Assembly (NCBI RefSeq): GCF_024461735.1
Contig: NZ_JANGAD010000001.1
Coordinates: 434,001 to 498,000 of the forward strand
DNA: 64,000 nt
Direction: 5' to 3'
DNA from: Anaerotignum propionicum
GTDB lineage: Bacteria > Bacillota > Clostridia > Lachnospirales > Anaerotignaceae
Shown: positions 49,964 to 58,952 of the stretch, one piece after another
Position numbering within the stretch: the stretch's first letter is position 1
Layout of the letters: the number at the start of each line of letters is the position of its first letter
Made by a program: the position numbers and the translations under genes
The notes under the pieces: generated by a model
Databases searched by the model: none
Told to the model about the DNA's origin: nothing
The model's input: the letters and a program-made list of their open reading frames with translations, nothing else

Positions 49964-51052
49964 ATGGGAAAAAAAACACCTCTATATCATGCACATATGA
50001 ATGCAAAGGGCAAAATGGTTGATTTTGCGAACTTTACCCTACCTGTTCAGTATTGCGGTGTCATTGCGGAACACATGGCAGTTCGTACAAAGGCGGGTCT
50101 TTTCGATGTCTCCCACATGGGAGAAATACTGTGTACTGGCAAGGATGCCCTTGCCAATCTTCAGTATATGCTTACAAATGATTTTTCTAATATGACTGAT
50201 GGTCAGGCAAGATACAGCCCAATGTGCAACGAAAACGGCGGGACGGTGGATGATTTAATCGTCTATAAGAGAGGCGAAAACGATTATTTTATCGTGGTGA
50301 ATGCCGCAAATAAGGATAAGGATTATGAATGGATGCTTGCACATCAATTTGGAGATGTTGCTTTTACTGACATTTCGGATAAAGTGGCGCAGATCGCTCT
50401 TCAAGGCCCCAAATCTATTGATATTTTAAGGAGGGTGGCAGACAGCAAAAGTATTCCTGAGAAATATTATACTGCTGTGTTTGATGGAAATATCTCTGGT
50501 ATTAATTGTGTTATTTCAAGAACAGGATATACAGGGGAAGATGGTGTAGAAGTTTATCTTGATGGGGATGATGCAGAAAAACTGTGGAATTTGTTATTGG
50601 AAACGGGAAAGGAGGATGGGTTGATTCCTTGTGGACTGGGTGCGAGAGATACACTGCGTCTTGAGGCTGCAATGCCACTGTATGGGCATGAACTGAACAG
50701 CGAAACTTCGCCATTAGAATGTGGTCTCCGTTTTGCCGTTAAGATGGCGAAAGAGGACTTTATCGGAAAAACTGCTATGCTACATAATGAAGAAAACAGT
50801 AGGGTTCGGGTAGGTCTTAAGGCTATTAGCAGAGGTATTATTCGTGAAAATGCTTCTGTTTATTTGGATGATACGGAGATTGGGCAGACAACATCAGGAA
50901 CTCATTTTCCTTTTTTGGGTTATTCCGGTGCTATAGCACTATTGAATCAAAAGTGCGCCATTGGAACGGTTGTGGAGGTCATGACAAGAAATGGAAAAAT
51001 AAAAGCGGAGGTTGTTGCCCTGCCATTTTATAAGCGAACCACTGAAGCATAA
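49964..51052 (+). CDS. gcvT: Glycine cleavage system T protein (aminomethyltransferase)
   Basis: A 362-residue folate-dependent aminomethyltransferase, the usual length for GcvT. It begins with the conserved [20 protein letters not shown] and [30 protein letters not shown]. The folate-binding arginine and glutamate region reads [18 protein letters not shown], then [20 protein letters not shown]. The C-terminal barrel is [20 protein letters not shown]. It transfers the methylene group from the H-protein arm to tetrahydrofolate and releases ammonia. First gene of the riboswitch-controlled operon. Confidence 0.96.
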   Translation: MGKKTPLYHAHMNAKGKMVDFANFTLPVQYCGVIAEHMAVRTKAGLFDVSHMGEILCTGKDALANLQYMLTNDFSNMTDGQARYSPMCNENGGTVDDLIVYKRGENDYFIVVNAANKDKDYEWMLAHQFGDVAFTDISDKVAQIALQGPKSIDILRRVADSKSIPEKYYTAVFDGNISGINCVISRTGYTGEDGVEVYLDGDDAEKLWNLLLETGKEDGLIPCGLGARDTLRLEAAMPLYGHELNSETSPLECGLRFAVKMAKEDFIGKTAMLHNEENSRVRVGLKAISRGIIRENASVYLDDTEIGQTTSGTHFPFLGYSGAIALLNQKCAIGTVVEVMTRNGKIKAEVVALPFYKRTTEA

Positions 51053-51067
51053 TAAGGAGGAGAGAGA

Positions 51068-51454
51068 ATGAAAATATTAAACGATTTATTTTATTCAAAA
51101 TTTCATGAATGGATTAAATTTGATGGGGAAAGTGCGGTAGTGGGGCTAACAGACTACGCCCAGTCAGCGTTAGGGGATATTGTTTTTGTCAATCTGCCCG
51201 AGATTGGTGATGAGGTGGGGGTTGACGGCTCTTTCGCAGATGTAGAATCTGTCAAGGCAGTCTCCGACATTTATACCCCTGTGGGTGGCAGGGTAAGTGC
51301 AATCAATGAAGAACTTTTAGATGCACCGGAGAAAATAAACCAAGATGCTTATGATGCGTGGTTGGTAAAATTTGACAAAATTACGGAAAAAGGTGAGCTT
51401 TTGAGTGCCGAAGAATATAAGGCATTTGTGGAAAGCATTCAAGAAGAAGCGTAG
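51068..51454 (+). CDS. gcvH: Glycine cleavage system H protein
   Basis: A 128-residue lipoyl carrier, normal length. The lipoylated lysine is Lys63 in FADVESVKAVSDIYTP. The surrounding hairpin and GLTDYAQSALGDIVFVNLPE segment are conserved. It shuttles the aminomethyl group between the P, T and L proteins. It needs lipoate, which LplA at 13496 could attach. It is spaced 15 bp after gcvT and precedes gcvPA. Confidence 0.95.
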   Translation: MKILNDLFYSKFHEWIKFDGESAVVGLTDYAQSALGDIVFVNLPEIGDEVGVDGSFADVESVKAVSDIYTPVGGRVSAINEELLDAPEKINQDAYDAWLVKFDKITEKGELLSAEEYKAFVESIQEEA

Positions 51455-51469
51455 AATGGAGGTGCAACA

Positions 51470-52789
51470 ATGGGAAGCTATGTTCCTTCAACAGATTTGG
51501 AAAGGCGAGAAATGCTGTCGACGTTTGGCTTGCATTCTGTAAAAGAGCTTTTTGAAGATATACCCCAGCAGGTAAGGCTGAAAGAGGAACTTTGTTTACC
51601 CAAGGGTATGTCGGAACTGGAAGTACGCAGAAACATGATGGGCCTTGCAAATAAAAATAAAGTTTTTACCTCTATTTTCAGAGGGGCAGGGTCATATAGA
51701 CATTTTATTCCTGCAATTGTAAAAAGCGTTATTTCTAAAGAGAGCCTTTTAACGGCATATACCCCCTATCAGCCTGAGCTCAGCCAGGGAATTTTGCAGT
51801 CCATCTTTGAATATCAAACAATGATTTGCGATTTGACGGGGATGGATGCTTCCAATGCATCGGTGTATGATGGAGCTACAGCGGCCGCCGAGAGCATCAT
51901 GATGTGCCAGGAAAGAAAACGGTCAAAGGTCTTTATTTCAAAAACCGTAAATCCATTTGTATTGGAAACCGTTCATACCTATTGCTACGGTAAAAAAATA
52001 GAGCTAATCATTGTTCCTGAAAAAAATGGCGTGACAGATATATCATTTATAGAAAAGAAAATTGACTCATCTACCGCATGTGTGTATATTCAACAGCCCA
52101 ATTTTTATGGAAGCTTTGAAGATGGAGAAAAAATAGGTGAACTGGCTCATAATGCGGGAGCAAAATACATAATGGGTGTAAATCCCATTTCCCTTGGAAT
52201 TGCAAAAACACCCAGAGAATACGGCGCAGATATTGCTGTAGGAGAAGGTCAGCCTTTGGGGATACCCCTGAGCTTCGGAGGCCCATATCTCGGGTTTATG
52301 GCAACAGTGGATTCTATGAAGAGAAAGCTTCCCGGTAGGATTGTTGGGCAGACAAAAGATTCTAATGGAAAAATAGGATATGTGCTCACATTGCAGGCAA
52401 GGGAACAGCACATCAGAAGGGAAAAGTCATCCAGCAATATTTGTTCTAATGAGGCATTATGTGCTCTTGCTGCTGGAGCATATCTTTCTGCCATGGGCAA
52501 GAAAGGCCTTCGAGAGGTGGCAGTTCAGAGTATGTCAAAGGCGGATTATCTGGCAGAAAGACTCAGTGAATTAGGATATAAATTAGTCAATAAAGAGGAG
52601 TTTTTCAATGAGTTTGTGACGGAATCCCCAAAACCTGTCAGTGAGGTAATGCTGCTTCTGGAATCCAAAGGAATATTAGGAGGATATCCATTGAGGGGAG
52701 AAAATGAAGGAAACATTCTATGGTGCTGTACGGAAATGAACAGCAAAAAAGATATTGACGAATTAATTGCTATATTGCAGGAGGTGTGA
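51470..52789 (+). CDS. gcvPA: Glycine dehydrogenase (decarboxylating) subunit 1
   Basis: A 439-residue first half of the split P protein. It shows YVPSTDLERREMLSTFGLHS at the N terminus, FRGAGSYRHFIPAIVKSVIS, TPYQPELSQGILQSIFEYQT and MICDLTGMDASNASVYDGAT, conserved for GcvPA. The PLP lysine resides in the partner subunit. Together the subunits decarboxylate glycine using PLP and load the aminomethyl group on GcvH. A two-subunit P protein is the normal arrangement in Firmicutes. It precedes gcvPB with a three-base gap. Confidence 0.95.
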   Translation: MGSYVPSTDLERREMLSTFGLHSVKELFEDIPQQVRLKEELCLPKGMSELEVRRNMMGLANKNKVFTSIFRGAGSYRHFIPAIVKSVISKESLLTAYTPYQPELSQGILQSIFEYQTMICDLTGMDASNASVYDGATAAAESIMMCQERKRSKVFISKTVNPFVLETVHTYCYGKKIELIIVPEKNGVTDISFIEKKIDSSTACVYIQQPNFYGSFEDGEKIGELAHNAGAKYIMGVNPISLGIAKTPREYGADIAVGEGQPLGIPLSFGGPYLGFMATVDSMKRKLPGRIVGQTKDSNGKIGYVLTLQAREQHIRREKSSSNICSNEALCALAAGAYLSAMGKKGLREVAVQSMSKADYLAERLSELGYKLVNKEEFFNEFVTESPKPVSEVMLLLESKGILGGYPLRGENEGNILWCCTEMNSKKDIDELIAILQEV

Positions 52790-52792
52790 GAG

Positions 52793-54241
52793 ATGTTGGT
52801 TTTTGAAAAAAGCAGAGAAGGACGAGGAACAAGTTTTTTGCCTATATGCGACGTGCCTGAAGTATTACCCTCACCACAATTTCAAAGAAAACTTCCGCTG
52901 CAGCTACCTGAAATAGCAGAGACTGATTTAAATAGGCATTATAGTGAGCTTGGGGAGAAAGCATATGGCGTAAATCATGGAGCTTATCCATTGGGCTCGT
53001 GTACCATGAAGTATAACCCCAAAATAAATGAGGAAATGGCAGGTCTCAGTGGATTTAGTGAAATTCATCCGTTACAGACAGAAGAAACGGTGCAGGGCTG
53101 TCTCGAAGTGATGAATTTGCTGGAGAAATATCTCTGCGAAATAACCGGGATGACTCACTTTACCATGCAGCCTGGGGCCGGTGCCCATGGAGAGCTAACG
53201 GGACTTTTGATGATGAAGGCGTATCACCAAAAACATGGGGATACAAAAAGAACCAAGATTATTGTTCCCGATTCTGCCCATGGAACAAATCCGGCAAGTG
53301 CAACAATGGCAGGCTTTGAGACGATAACCGTTCCATCCAATAAAGACGGCGGTGTTGATGTCGAGAAACTGAAAGAGGCAGTGGGAAGCGATACTGCAGG
53401 GCTTATGCTGACAAATCCCAATACATTGGGCTTGTTCGATAAGAATATCTTAGAGATAACTGAAATCATACATAATTGCGGAGGAATCAATTATTATGAT
53501 GGTGCAAACCTAAATGCAATTATGGGAATTGCAAGACCCGGTGATATGGGGTTTGATGTAATTCATGTAAATTTACATAAGACTTTTTCCACTCCCCATG
53601 GTGGCGGTGGTCCGGGAAGTGGCCCCGTTGGCTGCAAAAAATTTCTTTCGGAATTTTTGCCATCAGTGCGCAGCGAAGAAAAGGACGGAAGATTCCGCTT
53701 GGTAAAAGCAGCAAGCTCCATCGGAGAAATGAAAAGCTTTTATGGAAATTTTTTGATAGTGGTGAGAGCCCTTACTTATCTTATGACCATGGGAAAAGAA
53801 GGTGTTTTGCAAGCCAGTGAAAATGCAGTGCTAAATGCCAATTATATGCTTCAAAAGCTCAAGGATTTGTACACACCTGCCTACAATAAAACCTGTATGC
53901 ATGAATTTGTTTTAAGCTTAGAAAAGCTAAAAAAAGAAACAGGCGTGTCTGCGTTGGATATTGCAAAGGGGATGATTGACAAAGGGATTCATCCGCCCAC
54001 TATGTATTTCCCTCTTATTGTTCATGAAGCCTTGATGTTTGAACCCACGGAAACGGAATCAAAGGAAACTATGGATGATATGATTGAAATTCTGAGGGAT
54101 TTATACGAGGAAGCCCATACAACTCCAGAACAATTTCATTCCGCACCGATTTCAACTCCTGTTGCAAGGCTGAATGAGGTTGAAGCGGCGAGAAATCCAA
54201 TTCTTAAGTATGATTGGCCTAATGAGAAAGGCGATATTTAA
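52793..54241 (+). CDS. gcvPB: Glycine dehydrogenase (decarboxylating) subunit 2
   Basis: A 482-residue PLP-binding half of the split P protein. The PLP lysine is expected at Lys263 in FDVIHVNLHKTFSTPHGGGG. Other conserved elements are YPLGSCTMKYNPKINEEMAG, THFTMQPGAGAHGELTGLL and FPLIVHEALMFEPTETESKE. With GcvPA it forms the decarboxylating enzyme. It is followed 71 bp later by lpd, in the same direction, with no terminator between them. Confidence 0.95.
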   Translation: MLVFEKSREGRGTSFLPICDVPEVLPSPQFQRKLPLQLPEIAETDLNRHYSELGEKAYGVNHGAYPLGSCTMKYNPKINEEMAGLSGFSEIHPLQTEETVQGCLEVMNLLEKYLCEITGMTHFTMQPGAGAHGELTGLLMMKAYHQKHGDTKRTKIIVPDSAHGTNPASATMAGFETITVPSNKDGGVDVEKLKEAVGSDTAGLMLTNPNTLGLFDKNILEITEIIHNCGGINYYDGANLNAIMGIARPGDMGFDVIHVNLHKTFSTPHGGGGPGSGPVGCKKFLSEFLPSVRSEEKDGRFRLVKAASSIGEMKSFYGNFLIVVRALTYLMTMGKEGVLQASENAVLNANYMLQKLKDLYTPAYNKTCMHEFVLSLEKLKKETGVSALDIAKGMIDKGIHPPTMYFPLIVHEALMFEPTETESKETMDDMIEILRDLYEEAHTTPEQFHSAPISTPVARLNEVEAARNPILKYDWPNEKGDI

Positions 54242-54312
54242 TCCTGTAATTGATTGATAATAATAAGCTGATATCCTTTTGATGAATGCTAAAAATAAGG
54301 TGGTGAATGCAT

Positions 54313-55722
54313 ATGGAAAAAACATTTGATTTAATTGTAATTGGTGCGGGCCCCGGCGGTTATGTTGCTGCAATCCAAGGGGCAAAGCTTGGTCTTCGTA
54401 CCGCCATAGTTGAATGTAAGGAGGTGGGTGGAACCTGTTTAAACCGAGGCTGTATTCCTACAAAGGCGATGCTTCATGGGGCTAATCTATACAAAGAAAT
54501 CAAAGAGGCAGAAAGATTTGGAATTTTTGCTGAGAATGTATCTTTTGATTATTCCAAAATCATGGAATACAAAGAGGAGACTTGTTTCAAACTTCGGGAA
54601 GGAATTACAAGTCTTTTGAAAGCTAACGGTGTGACGATGATAACGGGGAAAGCTACGCTTGAAAAAGATAAAGCTGTCACCGTTACTCAAGATGATATGG
54701 TTGAAACATATCAAGCCAAAAGCATCATATTAGCCACTGGGGCTGTTCCATCTAAAATTCCAGTAAAAGGAAGTCAAATTGACGGACTATTAAACAGCGA
54801 GGATTTGTTTCTTCTTACGGATGTTCCCCAAAGCCTTGTCATTGTGGGCGGTGGTGTCATTGGTGTGGAGATGGCTAAGGTATTTAGTTCTTTTCATACA
54901 AAGATAACTTTGATTGAAGCGGCACCAAGACTGATTTCCAAATTTGATAAGGAAATAGCTCAGAGTTTAAAAATGACACTGAAAAAGCAGGGTGTTGAAG
55001 TTTTTACATCCTCTCTTTTACAAAGTATTGAAAAAGAGAAAGAGGGGTTAAAATGCTTTTTTGAGGAAAATGGTGAAAATAAGGAAGTTTCAGCTCAGTA
55101 TGTACTTTTTGCCGTGGGACGTGAACCAAATACCCGTGGTTTATTTGGTGAGGGTGTTTCGATTGAAATGGCAGGAAAAAAGATTGCTGTTGATGATGGT
55201 TTTGAAACAAGCATAAAAGGTGTATATGCAATTGGAGATTTATCTAGTGATATACAACTGGCACACAATGCAATTGCCCAGGGCGTTCGGATTGCCAATA
55301 GGCTGGGTGGTGGCAATTCAACGGAAGATTTAAGTGTTATTCCCAGTTGTATTTATACAAACCCTGAAATAGCCTCAGTAGGAATTACGGAGGAGGAGGC
55401 AAAGAATGGGGAAATCCCGGTAAAAGTGGGCAAATTTATTATGAGCGGAAATGGCAAAACCCTTATTTCTAAAGATGAGAGAGGCTTTATAAAAGTCATC
55501 AGCCATGGAGAAAGTGGTGTCATTTTGGGTGCACAGCTTATGTGTGCAAGAGCAACGGATATGGTGGGGGAGTTTACAATAGCGATTACCAATAAGCTAA
55601 CAGTGAATGATATGCTTAAGACAGTGAGACCCCATCCAACATATAATGAGGCCATAACGGAAGCATTGGAGGAGGTAGAGGGTCAAGGAATTCATGTATT
55701 GCCAAAAAGAAAACGATTATAA
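54313..55722 (+). CDS. lpd: Dihydrolipoamide dehydrogenase (glycine cleavage L protein)
   Basis: A 469-residue flavoprotein without a lipoyl domain. It has VIGAGPGGYVAAIQGAKLG for FAD, the redox disulfide GGTCLNRGCIPTK (Cys42, Cys47), IVGGGVIGVEMAKVFSSF for NAD, and RPHPTYNEAITEAL with the catalytic histidine. The ATG at 54313 is preferred to the ATG at 54307 because AAGGTGG is then at correct distance. It reoxidises GcvH and passes electrons to NAD, feeding reductive steps such as proline reduction. Compare the lipoyl-domain enzyme at 11809. Confidence 0.95.
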   Translation: MEKTFDLIVIGAGPGGYVAAIQGAKLGLRTAIVECKEVGGTCLNRGCIPTKAMLHGANLYKEIKEAERFGIFAENVSFDYSKIMEYKEETCFKLREGITSLLKANGVTMITGKATLEKDKAVTVTQDDMVETYQAKSIILATGAVPSKIPVKGSQIDGLLNSEDLFLLTDVPQSLVIVGGGVIGVEMAKVFSSFHTKITLIEAAPRLISKFDKEIAQSLKMTLKKQGVEVFTSSLLQSIEKEKEGLKCFFEENGENKEVSAQYVLFAVGREPNTRGLFGEGVSIEMAGKKIAVDDGFETSIKGVYAIGDLSSDIQLAHNAIAQGVRIANRLGGGNSTEDLSVIPSCIYTNPEIASVGITEEEAKNGEIPVKVGKFIMSGNGKTLISKDERGFIKVISHGESGVILGAQLMCARATDMVGEFTIAITNKLTVNDMLKTVRPHPTYNEAITEALEEVEGQGIHVLPKRKRL

Positions 55723-55740
55723 CGAAACAAAAAGAATCAT

Positions 55741-55792
55741 AAAAAGAGTGACAAGAATTTAGCTTCACAAATTTTCTTGCCACTCTTTTTTA
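55741..55792. terminator. Bidirectional terminator between lpd and the LysR gene
   Basis: AAAAAGAGTGACAAGAA pairs with TTCTTGCCACTCTTTTT across a 15-base loop. Both strands give T runs, so it can end the gcv operon and the convergent LysR gene. Confidence 0.88.
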
Positions 55793-55829
55793 TTATGTAG
55801 AATAGGTACGGGAATCATCTAATCTAGCA

Positions 55830-56717
55830 TTACTGAAAGGATATATTTTTATTAAAATAATGCATTACAAAATCAATAAATTTCCTTGTAGCTGGAGAAG
55901 CATCCTTATACGATTTAATTCCAATTCCTAGAATTCTTTGATAGGAAGGATATAAGGGAAGTATTTGTAGATGCTCTTTTCTTTGTTCCACAATTAGGCG
56001 TGGTAGGATGCTCAAACCTAAATGATGTTCAACCATAGACATAATGGTAAAGTCTTCTCTGGAGGAGCAAAGGATGCATGGGGATACGTTTTGTTCCACC
56101 AATAGTTTTTGTATGTTTTGCTCAATACTTGGGTCAAACAAAATAAACGGTTTTCCATTGAAGTTGTCTATAGGGTAAGACTCAAGATTTTTGTCTAAGG
56201 GATAATCTTTTGGAAAAATCGCTACATAATCATCTTTTTGAATTGGTATAAAATCAATAGTATGGCTTGGTGAATAATTATAAAAAGAGAAATCTACATC
56301 TCGGTTCGTCACCCAAGAGTACAGCTCTTCGATACCCCCTTCTTTTATGAGAATTTGTATTTGTGGGTGTTCATTATGGTAAGCCTCTAATATTTTAGGC
56401 AACCAGTGGATGGCAATGCTTGAAAAGGTTCCAATGTTTATGGTACCGAATTCTATTCCTTTAATATCATTTATTATTTGCTCTAGCTGTGCATGGGTGG
56501 CTAGCAGTTCTCTGACCTTAGGAATCAGCTCATGTCCAACTGCTGTCAAATGAACACCGTATCTATCTCTTGTAAACAGCTTTAATCCCAATTCTTCTTC
56601 TAATCTTTTCATGGTATGGCTTACACTAGACTGTGTATATTTTGTTAAATTAGCAGCGTAAGAAATATTTTCGTGCTCGGCTACGATATTGAATAATTTA
56701 TAAGTATTGAGATCCAT
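55830..56717 (-). CDS. LysR-family transcriptional regulator
   Basis: A 295-residue regulator on the minus strand, the standard length. The N-terminal winged helix is MDLNTYKLFNIVAEHENISY, then AANLTKYTQSSVSHTMKRLE. The effector domain begins near residue 90 (GTINIGTFSSIAIHWLPKIL) and includes FKPFILF-like segments and the C-terminal SIL PRLIVEQRKEH region. It is convergent with the gcv operon and divergent from the prd operon, whose first gene is 830 bp away. It is a candidate regulator of proline reduction, since the sigma-54 activator PrdR of other species is not seen here. The inducer is unknown. Confidence 0.9.
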   Translation of the reverse strand: MDLNTYKLFNIVAEHENISYAANLTKYTQSSVSHTMKRLEEELGLKLFTRDRYGVHLTAVGHELIPKVRELLATHAQLEQIINDIKGIEFGTINIGTFSSIAIHWLPKILEAYHNEHPQIQILIKEGGIEELYSWVTNRDVDFSFYNYSPSHTIDFIPIQKDDYVAIFPKDYPLDKNLESYPIDNFNGKPFILFDPSIEQNIQKLLVEQNVSPCILCSSREDFTIMSMVEHHLGLSILPRLIVEQRKEHLQILPLYPSYQRILGIGIKSYKDASPATRKFIDFVMHYFNKNISFQ

Positions 56718-57547
56718 GAATACACACCTTTCTAAAAGAGGTTGGCCTAATCAGATAAAATCATAACACTAGGATATAAATTTAGAATGAGGCTTTGCAT
56801 AATTGAATCTATTAAACCAACGCAAAGATTTCCCCCAGCTGGTTCGAAACATGAGCAAAGGAATCGGCAATATCATATGGACATTTATATGACTCATGTT
56901 TTGTATAAATTTTGTAGCGTACCAGAATTCCCGTTATCTTGTGTCTCCAAGAAGGGAGGAATCTTGATTATTACCAATGTAATATTTCAATTTCATAGTC
57001 AGGGTACTGCATTTTTTGATTTCATTATTCAGAAAATGCGGTACCCTTTTTAAGTTATTTACATTTCTTTTTTTGAGGATTTAGAGATGAAAGAATATAG
57101 ACTTTAAATCTAAGAATTTACAGATAAGTCCTTTTCAGTGTTTCACTTTGCTTTGATTTTAAAGAGTTTGAGAGTTGTTTTAAAATCATGGTATTTTCTT
57201 TTCCTGAATTGTCAGTGGTATTTTATCCTAGGTGTTATACATCGTGTATGTTTTTTTATCCATTCCTCTTCCGGATAGAGGCGGAGAACTTTTTCTTTTC
57301 GTTAGGCGCTTAGGGATCGTCCCTTTATAAGTAGGAATATCCGTAATCGCTAGTTATATTTTACCAAAAAGTAGTGGGATGTTTCAATCCGGTCAAGTAT
57401 GAAAGTTTGTACTAACTGAATGAAAGAACAATCGTTATACAAAAATTTATTTTATAAATATACTCTAAATATACGTGAATAGCTTTTCAGACGCAAAGGG
57501 AAAAGCATATCATATTTCGACTTAAAAATGCAAAAAGCGGGGGAGCG
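56718..57547. other. 830-bp region between the LysR gene and prdC
   Basis: The LysR promoter is presumably at the left end. A plus-oriented terminator lies at 57001-57053. Small hairpins CCTCT/AGAGG (57265-57281) and AGGGA-TCG-TCCCT (57311-57323) come later. An 88-codon frame (56787-57053) ends inside the terminator T run and is not supported. No -24/-12 promoter was found. It may hold the prd control region or an unrecognised RNA. Confidence 0.5.
57001..57053 (+). terminator. Terminator upstream of the prd operon
   Basis: AGGGTACTGCATTTTTTG and CAGAAAATGCGGTACCCT form a long stem, followed by TTTTTAAG. Oriented on the plus strand, it ends an unknown transcript that begins after the LysR gene. 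Confidence 0.75.
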
Positions 57548-58849
57548 ATGAGGATGGAAGGGGTATACACATATCCACTGAAACAACATATTGGTGGTCC
57601 TTCAAAACCGATTGTACAAAAGGGAGACAAAGTTTTGCGGGGGCAGCTGATTGCAGAGGCAGCAGAAAACCAACTTGGGGCAAATGTTTTTACCAGTGTG
57701 TCAGGAGTAGTGAGAGAAGTTACTGAACAGCTTATCTGTATTATAGCCGATGAAACACAATCGAAGGAGTATGTAAAGCTTACGTCAAAAGCTCCTTTGG
57801 ATTTGATTCGGGAATCAGGTTTGGTGGGACTTGGTGGAGCAGGATTTCCTACATATGCAAAGCTTCAAAAACCATTTGACAATGGCGGAACGATTATTGT
57901 AAATGCGGCTGAGTGTGAGCCGATTTTGGACCATAACATGCGTCGCATCGCAACAGAAGCAGATAACTTAATTAAAGGGCTCAAAATTGTAATGGAAATA
58001 GTTAATGCAAACAAAGGAATCATCGCAATAAAAGACATTCACACAGAAGAAATTGAGGATTTAAAGATGTCAATCAACGAATCAAATATTGCTGTTGCAA
58101 CCCTTCCCAATATGTATCCCATGGGGGAAGAAAGAGCAATCGTGAGGGAGGTACTAGGAATACTTTTGGAGGTAGATCAGCTTCCTATGGCAGGGAAAGC
58201 AATTGTTATAAATGCGGAAACAGTATTGCGTATTCGAGAGGCAGTAGAGGATAAGAAACCACTGATAGACAAAGACATGACCGTTGGGGGGAAGTTGAAG
58301 GGAGCACTAACCCAGGTCATGCTGGATATACCCCTTGGTATGTCCGTAGGAGATGTATTCAAAAAAGCTGGTGGAATTGGTTTGGAATACGGAGAAATTA
58401 TCATGGGCGGCCCATTTACAGGAAAGAGAGTAAACCTCACAGACCCCATAATCAAAACCACAGGTGGTTTGATTGCAACAGAGGAATTTTGGAAGGGGCC
58501 TGAGAAAATAGGACTCTTGGTTTGTGCATGCGGCGGGAATAAAGAACGGTTAGAAGAAATTGCAGCAAGCATGGGTTCAAAGGTTGTAGGTGTTGCGTAT
58601 TGCAAACAAGCAATAGAAATCAAAAACGGGACAAGAAAGTGCGAAAATCCCGGAAAATGTCCAGGTCAGGTTGAAAAAGTATTGAAATTAAAAAAAGATG
58701 GAGCGCAAGCTTTGCTGATTAGTAATTGTACAGATTGTTCTAATACGGTTATGTCCTGTGCACCACAGTTAAAACTACCCGTTTATCATTGTACCGATGG
58801 TGCCTTGCGGGCGGTGAACATGAAGTTGGTTCGAAAAATAAAAGTATAA
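57548..58849 (+). CDS. prdC: PrdC, RnfC-like electron-transfer protein of proline reductase
   Basis: A 433-residue protein (ATG 57554 would give 431; GGGGGAG lies upstream of both). The N terminus is an RnfC-type barrel-sandwich domain: TYPLKQHIGGPSKPIVQKGD, ANVFTSVSGVVREV. Next comes GLVGLGGAGFPTYAKLQKPF, the NADH-dehydrogenase-51K-like glycine loop, and ECEPILDHNMRRIATEAD. The C-terminal part has paired cysteines: LLVCACGGNKER, RKCENPGKCPG and ISNCTDCSNTVMSC. PrdC is thought to pass electrons from NADH to proline reductase. Only cysteine codons appear at LVCACGG, a site that may be selenocysteine in some relatives. It lies 103 bp before prdA. Confidence 0.9.
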   Translation: MRMEGVYTYPLKQHIGGPSKPIVQKGDKVLRGQLIAEAAENQLGANVFTSVSGVVREVTEQLICIIADETQSKEYVKLTSKAPLDLIRESGLVGLGGAGFPTYAKLQKPFDNGGTIIVNAAECEPILDHNMRRIATEADNLIKGLKIVMEIVNANKGIIAIKDIHTEEIEDLKMSINESNIAVATLPNMYPMGEERAIVREVLGILLEVDQLPMAGKAIVINAETVLRIREAVEDKKPLIDKDMTVGGKLKGALTQVMLDIPLGMSVGDVFKKAGGIGLEYGEIIMGGPFTGKRVNLTDPIIKTTGGLIATEEFWKGPEKIGLLVCACGGNKERLEEIAASMGSKVVGVAYCKQAIEIKNGTRKCENPGKCPGQVEKVLKLKKDGAQALLISNCTDCSNTVMSCAPQLKLPVYHCTDGALRAVNMKLVRKIKV

Positions 58850-58952
58850 GCTGTAATTGGTAGGCGTTTGATTGGAAGTATAAAGGACGATACTTTACAA
58901 CTCTATGAATGAGTTGAGAGGATAAAAAAATAAAAAAGGGGTGTGATAACAA

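Noticed and set aside
56787..57053. 88-codon frame between the LysR gene and prdC
   Set aside because: It ends in the T run of the terminator and the last third is the hairpin itself.
57255..57345. GATAGAGGCGGAG resembles the start of a lysine riboswitch
   Set aside because: The later conserved parts of the lysine aptamer are missing, and the surrounding hairpins do not fit its five-stem layout.
58850..58952. Sigma-54 promoter before prdA
   Set aside because: No good TGGCAC-N5-TTGC element was found in this interval or just ahead of prdC.
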